Below are positions 16,467 through 25,875 of a stretch of DNA of 64,000 bases, one piece after another. Source of the DNA: Pistricoccus aurantiacus (GTDB lineage: Bacteria > Pseudomonadota > Gammaproteobacteria > Pseudomonadales > Halomonadaceae); the NCBI RefSeq assembly GCF_007954585.1, contig NZ_CP042382.1, positions 2,976,001 to 3,040,000 on the forward strand, written 5' to 3'. Within the stretch, counting starts at the first letter, position 1. Each line of letters opens with the position of its first letter. A program made the translations under genes and the position numbers. The notes beneath the pieces are model-generated. The model did no database searches. It was given only the letters and a program-made list of their open reading frames with translations, and was not told the DNA's origin.

Positions 16467-18389
16467 ATGCGTTTGATCATTGCGGAAAAACCCAGCCTGG
16501 GCCGGGCCATCGCCGAGGCGCTACCCGGAAGCACCAGTCGCCAGGATGGAGCTATCGCCGTTGGCGACACCGTCGTGACCTGGTGTGTCGGCCATCTGCT
16601 CGAACAGGCCGCGCCGGAAGTCTACGATTCCCGCTTCAAGCAGTGGCGGCTGGACCACCTGCCGATTCTGCCGGCCCCTTGGAAACTCACACCGCGGCCC
16701 AAGACCAAAGGCCAATTGGCGGTGATTCGCCGCCTGTTGAAGGAAGCCTCCACAGTGGTGCATGCCGGCGACCCGGATCGGGAAGGACAACTGCTGGTGC
16801 AGGAAGTGCTGGAGCAGCTGCGCTGGCGCGGGCCGGTGCAGCGTCTGCTGATCAGTGACATGAACCGTCCGGCGGTGGTCAAGGCGCTGAACGACCTCAA
16901 GGATAACCAGGCTTATCAACCGCTGTATCGTGCCGCTCAGGCTCGAGCACGGGCGGACTGGCTGTACGGCATCAACCTGACGCGAGCCTGGACCCTCACC
17001 GGCCGTCAGGCCAGCCATGACGGTGTGCTTTCCGTGGGGCGGGTGCAGACGCCGGTGCTGGGGCTGGTCGCTCGGCGAGACCGGGAAATCGCCGCCTTCG
17101 AGCCCAAGCCGTTCTATGTGCTGTGGGTGGACCTGGCGGTGGCAAACGGCCGGCTGCGAGCCTGGTGGCAGCCCAAGGAAACACTTCGCCTGGACGATCA
17201 GGGCCGTCTGCTGGAACGCGCTCCTGCGCAAACCCTGGCGGAGCGGCTGCCCGGCGCCCAGGGCCGGCTGGTCAAGCTCGATGCCCAACACAAGCGCCAG
17301 GGCGCACCGCTGCCCTACTCCCTTTCCGCCCTGCAGGTGGACGCCGCTCGACGTTTTAAACTTTCCGCCAAGCAGGTGCTGGATAGCTGCCAGGCTCTGT
17401 ACGAGCGCCACAAGCTGATCACCTACCCGCGTTCGGACTGTCGCTACCTGCCCAAGGCGCATCATGCGCAGGCACCGAAAGTGCTGCAAGGCGCCTGCCA
17501 GGACGACACCACCCTGGGAGAGTGGTATCGAGGTGCGGATTTCAGCCTGCGTTCCCGGGCCTGGAATGACAGCCAGGTTGGCGCCCATCACGCCCTGGCC
17601 CCCACCGGCAAGGATGCAAATTTCAGCAAGCTATCCACCGCGGAAGCAAATATTTTCCGGCTGATCGTCCGCAACTATCTGGCCCAGTTCTACCCGGCCT
17701 TGGAAACCCGGGAGATCAAGGTGGAATTCTCGATTCTGGAAGAGCGTTTTCGCGCTCAGGGGCGGGAAATCCTTGTGCCCGGCTGGAAGCCGCTGTTCGC
17801 CACTCGGGACGAGCCGCCGGCGCTGCCGCCCTTGACCCAGGGCGAGGCCTGCCGGGTGCTCGATCAAGCCGTGGAAGACCGGGAAACCCGTCCGCCGGAA
17901 CCCTTCACCGACGCCAGCCTGATCAAGGCGATGATGAATATCGCCCGCTATGTGGATGACCCGGAGGTGCGCCGCACCCTGCGAGACACCGACGGCCTGG
18001 GCACCGAAGCCACTCGCGCGGGCATTATCGACACTCTGGAAAACCGCGGCTATCTGCTGCGTCAGCAAGGCGCGCTGCGGGCTACCCGCCTGGGCCAGGC
18101 ATTGATTGCCGCGCTTCCCGAGGCGGTCAGCGGGCCCGAGCGTACCGCCCTGTGGGAGCAGCGCCTGAGAGATATCGCCGAAAGCAGCGCAGCGCCTGAG
18201 CCCTTTCTCGACGCGCTAGTCGACGACCTGCGCGCCCTTCTGGAAAAGACGGACGCTCAGCGCCTGCGTCAGGCCCTGGCCAGCGCTCAGGGCACCGATG
18301 CCCCAGCCGGGAAATCAAATATCAAGACACGCAGGCGGCGATCCTTCAGGAAAAAACCCGCGTCGCATCAAGGCAAGAAGACTTCATGA
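16467..18389 (+). CDS. topB: DNA topoisomerase III
   Basis: A 640-residue type IA topoisomerase that decatenates and relaxes negatively supercoiled DNA. The start MRLIIAEKPSLGRAIAEALP is typical. The Toprim acidic residues are Asp102, Asp104 and Glu106 in HAGDPDREGQ, and the catalytic tyrosine is Tyr320 in KLITYPRSDCRYLP. The length is close to the 653 residues of E. coli TopB. The basic C-terminal tail (KTRRRRSFRKKPASHQGKK) probably binds DNA. The frame stays open far upstream, but the ATG at 16467 is where homology begins. The stop overlaps the next gene's start in ATGA. Confidence 0.96.
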   Translation: MRLIIAEKPSLGRAIAEALPGSTSRQDGAIAVGDTVVTWCVGHLLEQAAPEVYDSRFKQWRLDHLPILPAPWKLTPRPKTKGQLAVIRRLLKEASTVVHAGDPDREGQLLVQEVLEQLRWRGPVQRLLISDMNRPAVVKALNDLKDNQAYQPLYRAAQARARADWLYGINLTRAWTLTGRQASHDGVLSVGRVQTPVLGLVARRDREIAAFEPKPFYVLWVDLAVANGRLRAWWQPKETLRLDDQGRLLERAPAQTLAERLPGAQGRLVKLDAQHKRQGAPLPYSLSALQVDAARRFKLSAKQVLDSCQALYERHKLITYPRSDCRYLPKAHHAQAPKVLQGACQDDTTLGEWYRGADFSLRSRAWNDSQVGAHHALAPTGKDANFSKLSTAEANIFRLIVRNYLAQFYPALETREIKVEFSILEERFRAQGREILVPGWKPLFATRDEPPALPPLTQGEACRVLDQAVEDRETRPPEPFTDASLIKAMMNIARYVDDPEVRRTLRDTDGLGTEATRAGIIDTLENRGYLLRQQGALRATRLGQALIAALPEAVSGPERTALWEQRLRDIAESSAAPEPFLDALVDDLRALLEKTDAQRLRQALASAQGTDAPAGKSNIKTRRRRSFRKKPASHQGKKTS

Positions 18390-19288
18390 GTCCTTCTCAT
18401 CTGATCGTCGGGCCCGGCGCACTGGGACGGCTGCTGGCGATGCATCTGGCATCCCATCATTCGGTCAGGCTACTGGGCCGTCGACCGCTCCCGGAGACGC
18501 TTACCCTGGTGTCCCCGGAAGGGGAACGCCGGCAGCGCGCCATTCCCTCGCTTACCGCGGACAGGCTTGAATCCTGGAAACTGGGCGTCGTGCACTTCAC
18601 TACCAAGGCCTACGCCACCCGGGGGGCACTGGAAGCTATCGCGTCGCGGCTCGACCCGCAGACGCCCTTGATACTGTGGCAGAACGGCTATGGGGTACAG
18701 GAAACCCTGGCCCGGGAGTGGTCCGGTCCGGTGCTCTGCGCCAGCACCACGGAAGGTGCCTATGTTTCAGGAAAAGCTGACGTCGTGCATGCGGGCCATG
18801 GGCAAACGGTGATCGGCCACCTTGCCGGCAAGCACCGAGCACTCGCCGAAGCGCTGGCAGGCACTTTGAGCAATGTCGATCTGCCCTGCGAGGCGGTGAA
18901 TGATATTCGCGTGCGCCTCTGGCGGAAACTGGCGGTCAACGCGGCGATCAATCCTCTCGCGGCACGCTTTCGCATCCGCAACGGCCAACTGCGGGATCGG
19001 CCCTTCCGGCCCAGGGTGGAAGCGATCATCGCGGAGCTCGCGCCGATCATGGCGGCGGAAGGCATTCCGGCACCCGCTGGCGGCTGGCCGGGGCTGATCT
19101 GGGGAGTCGTTGAACAGACCGCCAACAATCGCGCCTCCATGCTGCAGGACGTGCTGGCGGAACGTCCCACGGAACACGAGGCGATTCTCGGGCCCTTGCT
19201 GGGGGCCGCGGAGCGTCATCATCTCGAGATACCGATGCTCGAGGAACAGTACCACGCGCTAGCCAAGTGCCAATCCCAGGTTCAATAG
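18386..19288 (+). CDS. panE: 2-dehydropantoate 2-reductase (ketopantoate reductase)
   Basis: A 300-residue NADPH-dependent reductase making pantoate for pantothenate and coenzyme A. It shows the dinucleotide motif HLIVGPGALGRLLAMHL at the start, the QNGYGVQETL loop, and the central helix RLWRKLAVNAAINPLAARF with the catalytic lysine and asparagine of the family. The C-terminal domain includes NRASMLQDVLAERPTEHEAI, the conserved segment that holds substrate. It is translationally coupled to topB by an ATGA overlap, and its last 30 nt overlap the convergent prenyltransferase gene. Other ApbA/PanE-family reductases cannot be fully excluded. Confidence 0.88.
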   Translation: MSPSHLIVGPGALGRLLAMHLASHHSVRLLGRRPLPETLTLVSPEGERRQRAIPSLTADRLESWKLGVVHFTTKAYATRGALEAIASRLDPQTPLILWQNGYGVQETLAREWSGPVLCASTTEGAYVSGKADVVHAGHGQTVIGHLAGKHRALAEALAGTLSNVDLPCEAVNDIRVRLWRKLAVNAAINPLAARFRIRNGQLRDRPFRPRVEAIIAELAPIMAAEGIPAPAGGWPGLIWGVVEQTANNRASMLQDVLAERPTEHEAILGPLLGAAERHHLEIPMLEEQYHALAKCQSQVQ

Positions 19289-20152
19289 TCCCAGCGTCAC
19301 CAGCAGCGTGACTACGTTGACGCCCATCCAGGGCAGCAGCTTGGGCAGGGTCTTGCAGGTAGCAAGGATCTTCGCACCCAGCCAAAGCGCCAGCGGCAGG
19401 ACCAGCAAGGCCAGACTCAAGGGAACAGGCAACCAGCCGGCGATCAACGCCACGCCGATCACGACGTAAGCCCCCAACAATAGCGCGACCACCAGCACGG
19501 CGGCGCGATATTTTCCTAGCAGGATGGGCAGATGGCGTCGCCCGTTGCGGCGATCCGCTTCCACATCGGGAAATTGATTGAGCAGCAGCAGCTCGCTGAT
19601 CAAGAGCCAGGCCACCAAGGCGACGCTCAAGGCGGTCGAATCGATGCGACCACCCAAGGCCAGCAGCGTGCCCAGGATCATCACCGGTCCGAACCCCAGC
19701 CCCGGCGCCAGCAGACACAGCCAGGGCGAGCGGGTCAGCCAGCGAGTATAGGCGACTACCAGTACCAGCCCCAGCAGGCCAAGCCAAAACAGTCCACTAC
19801 CCCGCAGCCACAGGAAGTAGCCGCCTATCGCCACGACGACCGTCAGACTGAGTGCGCTGGCGAACAGCACGCCATTCGCAGCATTCGGCGTACTCGGCAA
19901 GGCGCCGCTGCCGCCGGAAAACGGCGTCGGCGAAGTGGTCAGATCGAGCCCGGAGCGAAAGTCCTCGTACTCGTTGAGCCAGTTCACCGCCGCATGAGCC
20001 AACAGGCCTCCAAGAAATACTAAAAAGATTTGCAGTGCTCTCAAGGGAACCTGTTGATGGCTCGCGATCAGAATACCCAGCAATACGCAAAGCGGCGCGA
20101 GAATCAGAAAGCTGGGGCGCGACGAGCGCAAGATAGCGGTGAGATACGACAT
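19259..20152 (-). CDS. UbiA/MenA-family prenyltransferase
   Basis: A 297-residue protein with about eight to nine membrane helices. Two aspartate-rich motifs typical of UbiA enzymes bind prenyl diphosphate through magnesium: NWLNEYEDFRSGLD near residue 60 and NQFPDVEADRRNGRRHLP in the second half. The spacing and the N-x-x-N-E-Y-x-D form of the first motif resemble MenA, which prenylates dihydroxynaphthoate in menaquinone synthesis, more than UbiA of ubiquinone synthesis. The true substrate is not certain. It is followed on the same strand-side by the aspartase and fumarate reductase cluster, which would need a low-potential quinone. Confidence 0.75.
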   Translation of the reverse strand: MSYLTAILRSSRPSFLILAPLCVLLGILIASHQQVPLRALQIFLVFLGGLLAHAAVNWLNEYEDFRSGLDLTTSPTPFSGGSGALPSTPNAANGVLFASALSLTVVVAIGGYFLWLRGSGLFWLGLLGLVLVVAYTRWLTRSPWLCLLAPGLGFGPVMILGTLLALGGRIDSTALSVALVAWLLISELLLLNQFPDVEADRRNGRRHLPILLGKYRAAVLVVALLLGAYVVIGVALIAGWLPVPLSLALLVLPLALWLGAKILATCKTLPKLLPWMGVNVVTLLVTLGLLNLGLALG

Positions 20153-20240
20153 GAAGTTCCTTACATGATTTTTTCAATCTATGATTATTGATGGCTTGGC
20201 CCGCAGCTTCGTTACTACGGATCCTTCATAAAATTACTTA

Positions 20241-22118
20241 TCAAGTGCGGGGCTGCATGGGGCTGGTCATTCTGCTCGGCTCCAGAAGCTCATCGAGCTG
20301 CTCCTGGCTCAGCCACCCCTTCGCGATGACGAGGTCATAGACACTGCCGCCTGTCTTCAGCGCTTCCTTGGCCACCAGGGACGAGCGCTCGTAGCCAAGC
20401 ACCGGGTTGAGCGCGGTGACAAGACCGATCGAGCGCTGCACATAACCCTGGCAGACGTCTCGGTTGGCGGTGATGCCCCTGACGCAGCGATTGGTGAGAA
20501 CGATCAGGGCGTTGTTGAGGATGGTCATTCCTTGCAGCAGGTCGTAGGCCATGATCGGCTCGGCCATGTTCAGTTCGAGTTCGCTGGCCTCCGCGGCGAT
20601 ACCGATGGTCGCGTCGAATCCGATAATCTGATAGCAGACCTGGTTGACCATCTCCGGCACCACCGGGTTGACCTTGCCCGGCATGATGGAAGAGCCCGGC
20701 TGCATGGGCGGGAGATTGATCTCGTTGAGCCCCGCCCGCGGCCCGCTTGACAACCAGCGGAGGTCATTGCAGATCTTGGAGACCTGAATCGCGACGCGCT
20801 TCATGGCGCCGGACAGATAGGCGAACGCACCGGAGTCCTGGGTGGCTTCCACGAGATCGTCCGCCAAAGACAACGGTAGCCCCGAGATGATGGTGAGCTT
20901 GTCCGTTACCAGCCGCGCATAGCCGGCGGGACTGTTCAAGCCGGTACCGATAGCCGTGGCGCCCATGTTGATTCGGTGCATTTCTAGGGTTGCGTGCTCA
21001 AGGGCGCGTCGAGCGGAAGCCACCATCCCGGCGTAGGCGCCGAACTCCTGACCCAGCGTCATCGGGACGGCGTCCTGATTTTCGGTACGCCCCATCTTCA
21101 GCACATCGGAGAACTCCTCACTCTTCGCTTTCAAGGCGCTGGAGAGCTCACCAAGCGAGTTCAACGCCTGCTGGACAGTCAGCAGCACGGCGATCTTCAC
21201 GGAAGTGGGATAGGCGTCGTTGGTGGATTGGGACAGGTTCACATGATCCAGCGGGTGCAAGTGCGTGTAATCGCCCCGTTGATGGCCCAACAGCTCGAGG
21301 GCGCGGTTGGCGATGACCTCGTTGGCATTCATGTTCGTCGAGGTGCCGGCGCCGCCTTGAATCATGTCCAGCACGAAGTGTCGTCGCAGCTTGCCCTGAA
21401 TGATTTCGTCACAGGCCGCCGCGATGGCCTCCGCCTTGTCCGCCTCGAGCACGCCGAGTTCGTGGTTGGCCTGGGCGGCGGCCTTCTTGACCATGGCCAG
21501 CCCGGTGCACAGATTACCGTAGTGATTCAGATGCTGCCCGGAGATGGGAAAGTTTTCCATGGCCCGCAGGGTCTGGACGCCATAGTAGGCATCCGCCGGG
21601 ATCTCACGCACTCCCAGGGAATCCCGTTCCATTCGAGTCGTGCCGATCGCGAAGTCCGGCTCGCCGTGCTCGACCATTCGAGCGGTGGTCTCCCGCAGCC
21701 GTGCACGCAGACGCATCGCTACGCGCAGGATCAGATCATTCCAGAAATCCGCCCGCTCCTGCTGCAGACGCTCCTTGGCGACGGCGTCCAATACCAGTAG
21801 CTGACCGGCCACGACGGCTTGCGTGGAGAGTCGATGAGGGTTCTGATCGTCCATCAGGAAGCCTTCGAAGACCATGGCTCCCGGCCCCAGAAGCCCTACG
21901 CGCCGCGGATCGCCGTAGCGGCCGTAAAGCAGCTCCAGCTCGCCGGAAAGCAGGACCGCAAACCCTTCGCGAGGAGTTCCTTCCTGGCTGATCCAATCCC
22001 CCTCGGAAAACCGGCGGACGCAACCATACTCCTGCAGTACCTCGACGATTCGCTTGTCGGTGTCGCCGATCTGCGTCACGGTAGTGATGCCTTGATCGGA
22101 TATGTCGTTGTCGTTCAT
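20241..22118 (-). CDS. aspA: aspartate ammonia-lyase fused to an N-terminal cyclic-nucleotide-binding-like domain
   Basis: A 625-residue protein. Residues from about 163 to the end align by eye with the 478-residue E. coli aspartase, which converts L-aspartate to fumarate and ammonia; key stretches are GGAGTSTNMNANEV, QSTNDAYPT and the signature GSSIMPGKVN (475-484), whose serine loop is catalytic. The first 150 residues are extra and look like a CRP-type cNMP domain: a beta-rich fold, VLLSGELELLYG, and a degenerate phosphate-binding cassette FEGFLMDDQNPHRLST. No DNA-binding domain is present. It is divergent from frdABCD. The fusion suggests allosteric control by a nucleotide or another ligand. 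Confidence 0.9.
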   Translation of the reverse strand: MNDNDISDQGITTVTQIGDTDKRIVEVLQEYGCVRRFSEGDWISQEGTPREGFAVLLSGELELLYGRYGDPRRVGLLGPGAMVFEGFLMDDQNPHRLSTQAVVAGQLLVLDAVAKERLQQERADFWNDLILRVAMRLRARLRETTARMVEHGEPDFAIGTTRMERDSLGVREIPADAYYGVQTLRAMENFPISGQHLNHYGNLCTGLAMVKKAAAQANHELGVLEADKAEAIAAACDEIIQGKLRRHFVLDMIQGGAGTSTNMNANEVIANRALELLGHQRGDYTHLHPLDHVNLSQSTNDAYPTSVKIAVLLTVQQALNSLGELSSALKAKSEEFSDVLKMGRTENQDAVPMTLGQEFGAYAGMVASARRALEHATLEMHRINMGATAIGTGLNSPAGYARLVTDKLTIISGLPLSLADDLVEATQDSGAFAYLSGAMKRVAIQVSKICNDLRWLSSGPRAGLNEINLPPMQPGSSIMPGKVNPVVPEMVNQVCYQIIGFDATIGIAAEASELELNMAEPIMAYDLLQGMTILNNALIVLTNRCVRGITANRDVCQGYVQRSIGLVTALNPVLGYERSSLVAKEALKTGGSVYDLVIAKGWLSQEQLDELLEPSRMTSPMQPRT

Positions 22119-22309
22119 GCCGCTGCTCCTTGGCGATGGCGATGTTCGGAAAAACTGTGAGATGAATAACCCGATAAAGACCGTGCCACTTACAGTCCAT
22201 GGTGATCCTCACGCCTTCGTCTATCGTCGACCCTTGTCGGGATGGCATCTGCACATGGATTCCGCCCAATACCCGATAATCACCGTAATGTTTTACCTGG
22301 CAATCAATT

Positions 22310-22323
22310 CTGACGAAAATCAA
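22310..22323. promoter_or_regulatory. Anr/FNR-like site between aspA and frdA
   Basis: CTGACGAAAATCAA reads TTGATTTTCGTCAG on the minus strand, one mismatch from the Anr consensus TTGAT-N4-GTCAA and of the same variant as the two sites near 8430 and 8485. It lies in the 343-nt gap between divergent aspA (start 22118) and frdA (start 22462). Activation at -41.5 would place the frd start near 22358, or an aspA start near 22275. I saw nothing else clear in this gap apart from an AT-rich stretch at 22325-22345. Confidence 0.55.
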
Positions 22324-22461
22324 TATTTAGCCGGTTTATTATATTGAGGCATGGTAGTTGCTCCCTGTCTATGCAACGCTTTCTTCTAGCGGGATAGAAG
22401 CGGGAATAGCCGCGCTTCGCTCAGTCAGCGGATAGCCGACGGACAATCAACGGGAGCCGCC

Positions 22462-24240
22462 ATGCAACATCAAGATGCCGATATCGTGATCGTGGGGGGA
22501 GGAGGCGCCGGGCTGCGCGCGGCGATTGCCGCCGCGGAAAATGCCAGGAAAGAAGGGAACGAGCAGCGCATCCTGATGCTTTCCAAGGTGTATCCCATGC
22601 GCTCCCATACGGTGGCGGCGGAAGGCGGCGCCGCCGCGGTGACCAGCGATGAAGACACCCTGGACGCTCACTTCGAGGATACCGTATCCGGCAGCGACTG
22701 GCTGGCGGAACAGGGGGTGGTGGATTACTTCGTTCGCCACGCCCATCGGGAGCTGGTGCAGCTGGAGCGCTGGGGCTGCCCCTGGAGCCGCCAGGCGGAT
22801 GGCTCGATACAGGTGCGACGCTTCGGCGGCATGCAGACCGCTCGGACCTGGTTCGCGGCGGACAAGACCGGTTTTCATATCCTGCACACCCTGTTTCAGA
22901 CCTCCTTGAAGTACCCGGAAATCGAACGGCTCGATGAGTATTTCGTGCTCGACCTTGCCACCGTCGACGGAGCGGTCGCCGGGGTCATCGCGCTGCAGGT
23001 CGCTACCGGCGAGCTGATCTTGCTGCGGGCCAAGGCGGTGATCCTGGCCACCGGCGGCGCCGGGCGCCTGTTCCAGTTCAATACCAACGCCGGCATCGTG
23101 ACCGGCGACGGCATGGCCATGGCATTTCGTCACGGGGTGGCCCTGCGGGACATGGAGTTCGTGCAGTATCACCCTACGGGTCTTCCGGGAACGGGCATCC
23201 TGATTACCGAGGCCTGCCGCGGAGAAGGCGGACTACTGCTGAACAAGGACGGCTATCGCTATCTGCAGGATTACGGCCTGGGCCCGGAAACGCCGCTGGG
23301 CGAGCCGAAGAACAAGTACATGGAACTCGGCCCGCGGGACAAGCTGTCCCAGGCTTTCTGGCAGGAGCAGAAAGCGGGACGCACCGGCAAGTTTGCCGGC
23401 AGCGACGTGGTGTATCTCGATCTGCGCCATCTGGGCAAGGATTACCTGCACGAGCGCCTGCCCTTCATCTGCGAGCTGGCCCAGGCCTATATCAACGTCG
23501 ATCCGGTCAAGGAGCCCATTCCGATCCGCCCGGCGGTGCACTACACCATGGGCGGCATCGAGACGGACGCCCAGTGTGAAACCCGCCTGCAAGGCTTGTA
23601 TGCGGCGGGGGAATGCGCCTCCGTGGGGCTGCATGGCGCCAACCGATTGGGTTCGAATTCCCTCTCCGAGCTGCTGGTCTTTGGCCGTCTGGCGGGAGAA
23701 CAGGCGAGCCGGCGAGCCACGGACACGGCCTTGGCCGATATCCAGGCTCTCGCGCAGCCGTTTCAGGTTCAGCAGCGGGGCATGGCTCGACTGCGTGAAG
23801 CCGATGGCTCGGAGAGTTGGACCGGTCTGAAGCGCGAGATGGTCCAGGCCATGGAAGACGGCTGCGGCATCTACCGTGACGAGCAGGGCATGCAACGCGC
23901 CTTGAACATCATTCGCGAGCTGAAGTCGCGCTACAAGGACATCAGGATCAGCGATCGCAGCAGCGCCTACAACACCGAACTGCTGCTATGTATCGAACTG
24001 GGGTTTGGACTGGATATCGCCGAGGCGACCTGTCTGGCCGCCCTGAATCGCCGGGAGTCCCGGGGCGCTCACCAGCGCCTGGATGAAGGCTTGCAGCAGC
24101 GCGACGATATCAATTTTCTCCAGCATAGCCTGGTGTTCTTCAACGCCGAGGCGCCGGCGGAGCTGCGCTGGCAGGAGGTGGATACCCGCTTCTCCGCGCC
24201 GGCGGTACGCGCCTATGGGGATGCGGGTAAAGGAGCATAG
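22462..24240 (+). CDS. frdA: fumarate reductase flavoprotein subunit
   Basis: A 592-residue flavoprotein that reduces fumarate to succinate as the terminal step of anaerobic fumarate respiration. It follows E. coli FrdA closely: dinucleotide motif [12 protein letters not shown], His49 in [13 protein letters not shown] as the covalent FAD ligand, [33 protein letters not shown] and [20 protein letters not shown]. The E. coli-like WGCPWSR segment favours fumarate reductase over succinate dehydrogenase. It is first in a tight four-gene operon: frdB starts 2 nt after the stop. AspA, which makes fumarate, is transcribed divergently. Confidence 0.95.
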   Translation: MQHQDADIVIVGGGGAGLRAAIAAAENARKEGNEQRILMLSKVYPMRSHTVAAEGGAAAVTSDEDTLDAHFEDTVSGSDWLAEQGVVDYFVRHAHRELVQLERWGCPWSRQADGSIQVRRFGGMQTARTWFAADKTGFHILHTLFQTSLKYPEIERLDEYFVLDLATVDGAVAGVIALQVATGELILLRAKAVILATGGAGRLFQFNTNAGIVTGDGMAMAFRHGVALRDMEFVQYHPTGLPGTGILITEACRGEGGLLLNKDGYRYLQDYGLGPETPLGEPKNKYMELGPRDKLSQAFWQEQKAGRTGKFAGSDVVYLDLRHLGKDYLHERLPFICELAQAYINVDPVKEPIPIRPAVHYTMGGIETDAQCETRLQGLYAAGECASVGLHGANRLGSNSLSELLVFGRLAGEQASRRATDTALADIQALAQPFQVQQRGMARLREADGSESWTGLKREMVQAMEDGCGIYRDEQGMQRALNIIRELKSRYKDIRISDRSSAYNTELLLCIELGFGLDIAEATCLAALNRRESRGAHQRLDEGLQQRDDINFLQHSLVFFNAEAPAELRWQEVDTRFSAPAVRAYGDAGKGA

Positions 24241-24242
24241 CA

Positions 24243-24962
24243 ATGACCACCAAGCGACTCAGCATTCAACGCTACCTGCCGGAGCAGCGCAAGACGCCTT
24301 TCCGGCAGGAGTTCGACGTCCCTTTTGATGACAGCACCTCCATTCTCGAGGCGCTGAATCATATCAAGGAAGAAATCGATGGCAGCCTGAGCTACCGCTG
24401 GTCCTGCCGGATGGCGATCTGCGGCTCCTGCGGGATGATGGTCAACGACGAGCCGAAGCTCGGCTGCAAGAGTTTTCTGCGGGAGTATCCGGGAACGATC
24501 AAGATAGAGCCCCTGGCGCATTTTCCCGTGCAGAAGGATCTCATCATCGATATGGAGATCTTCCTCGAGCACCTGGCGGCGGTGCAGCCCTATCTGATCA
24601 ACGACTCGGGAGAAAGCACGGAAACTCATAGGCAAACCCCGGCCCAGCTGGCCAAATATCTCAAGTTCTCCGATTGCATCAACTGCGGCCTGTGCTATTC
24701 CGCCTGCCCTCAGTTTGGTCTCAATCCGGAATTCCTGGGGCCTGCGGCGCTGACCCTGGCTCATCGCTACAACCTGGACAGTCGGGATCAGGGCAAGCAG
24801 CAGCGCATGCCGCAGCTCAATCGCGAGGAAGGCGTGTGGACCTGCACCTTCGTGGGCTACTGCTCGGAAGTCTGTCCGAAGAGCGTCGATCCGGCGGCGG
24901 CGGTGAACCAGGGCAAGGTCGAATCCGCCAAGGATTTGCTGATCAGCCTGTTCAAGCGCTAG
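24243..24962 (+). CDS. frdB: fumarate reductase iron-sulfur subunit
   Basis: A 239-residue subunit carrying electrons from the membrane quinol site to FrdA. The 2Fe-2S ligands are Cys55, Cys60, Cys63 and Cys75 in [10 protein letters not shown] and the following KLGC. The C-terminal domain has [11 protein letters not shown] (Cys145, 148, 151, 155) and [13 protein letters not shown] (Cys201, 207, 211), the ligands for the 4Fe-4S and 3Fe-4S clusters. All expected cysteines are present. It lies 2 nt after frdA and 10 nt before frdC, with a good GGAGG-like site for frdC in that gap. Confidence 0.96.
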   Translation: MTTKRLSIQRYLPEQRKTPFRQEFDVPFDDSTSILEALNHIKEEIDGSLSYRWSCRMAICGSCGMMVNDEPKLGCKSFLREYPGTIKIEPLAHFPVQKDLIIDMEIFLEHLAAVQPYLINDSGESTETHRQTPAQLAKYLKFSDCINCGLCYSACPQFGLNPEFLGPAALTLAHRYNLDSRDQGKQQRMPQLNREEGVWTCTFVGYCSEVCPKSVDPAAAVNQGKVESAKDLLISLFKR

Positions 24963-24972
24963 GGAGGTCGAA

Positions 24973-25368
24973 ATGACAAAGCACGTCGGGTACGTTCCAG
25001 AGATGAAACGCAACTGGTGGTTGAAGAATCGCTATTTCATGGCCTACATGGCCCGAGAGGCCACGGTGCTGCCCTTGGTATTCTTCATTGGCTGTTTGTT
25101 GGCGGGTCTCTATTGCCTGCTGCAAGGTCAGGAAAGCTGGCTGACATGGCTTGAGTTCATGCAAAACCCGCTGACCATAGCCGTCAACCTGCTGGCTTTT
25201 GTCGCCAGCCTATTTCACGCCTGGACGTTCTTTCAGCTATTCCCGCGGGTCATGCCGCTGCGGGTAGGGGGCCGGGCGATTCCGGCCAAATGGATCATTC
25301 TGGGGCAGTGGTGCGGCGTGCTGCTGGTGATGGTGCTTTTTGCCTGGATATTTGGACGAGGTGTGTAA
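24973..25368 (+). CDS. frdC: fumarate reductase membrane subunit C
   Basis: A 131-residue membrane anchor with three predicted helices (VLPLVFFIGCLLAGLYCLLQ, then AVNLLAFVASLFHAWTFFQL, then WIILGQWCGVLLVMVLFAWI). The sequence NRYFMAYMAREATVLPLVFF corresponds to the E. coli FrdC region whose glutamate is close to the menaquinol site, and QNPLTIAVNLLAF and the lumenal AWTFFQLFPR also fit. With FrdD it forms the quinol-binding anchor, without haem in E. coli-type enzymes. Its stop codon TAA shares one base with the frdD start. Confidence 0.9.
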   Translation: MTKHVGYVPEMKRNWWLKNRYFMAYMAREATVLPLVFFIGCLLAGLYCLLQGQESWLTWLEFMQNPLTIAVNLLAFVASLFHAWTFFQLFPRVMPLRVGGRAIPAKWIILGQWCGVLLVMVLFAWIFGRGV

Positions 25369-25733
25369 TGGAAAAGCGCATCAAGAGAAGCGACGAACCC
25401 ATCTGGTGGGCCCTGTTCAGCGCCGGCGGCGTCTGCTTCGCGGTATTTGTCCCCGCCGCCATATTGTTTATCGCCCTGCTGATTCCTATCGGTCTGTTAC
25501 CAATAGAGACACTAGGCTTTGAACATAGTCGTTCGTTGCTATTCGGTTTTGGCGGCTTGATCTTTATCGGCGTGGTGATCTGCCTGCCGCTGTTTCATGC
25601 CATGCACCGAATTCGTCACGGCCTGCATGATCTGAAATTGGGCAATGACAAGGCGAACAAGGGAGTCGCCTACGGCTGTGCCATCTTGCTCAGTATCCTG
25701 GCGCTGACAGGTTTTTTCCTGGGGGTCATGTAA
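25368..25733 (+). CDS. frdD: fumarate reductase membrane subunit D
   Basis: A 121-residue membrane anchor. It begins MEKRIKRSDEPIWWALFSAG, matching the R-S-x-E-P-x-W-W-x-L-F-x-A-G motif of FrdD, and has three helices (MFAV-type first segment, LLFGFGGLIFIGVVICLPLF, and the last GYA-type segment ending FFLGVM). HAMHRIRHGLHDLK is the conserved loop that faces the quinone site. The start ATG overlaps the frdC stop by one base (TAATG). It closes the frdABCD operon; the next gene starts 142 nt later. Confidence 0.92.
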   Translation: MEKRIKRSDEPIWWALFSAGGVCFAVFVPAAILFIALLIPIGLLPIETLGFEHSRSLLFGFGGLIFIGVVICLPLFHAMHRIRHGLHDLKLGNDKANKGVAYGCAILLSILALTGFFLGVM

Positions 25734-25875
25734 TCTCCACAAGCCCCGCGTGATAAGCCATGACGCTGTTGCATGGGCCATGGCGAAGTCCCGGTCGACG
25801 CCATGTTAGTCTAGGCAGCCTGTCACGTTGCAGAAGTTTCACAACGATCCATTTGACTTGCTCAGGACGGCATTC

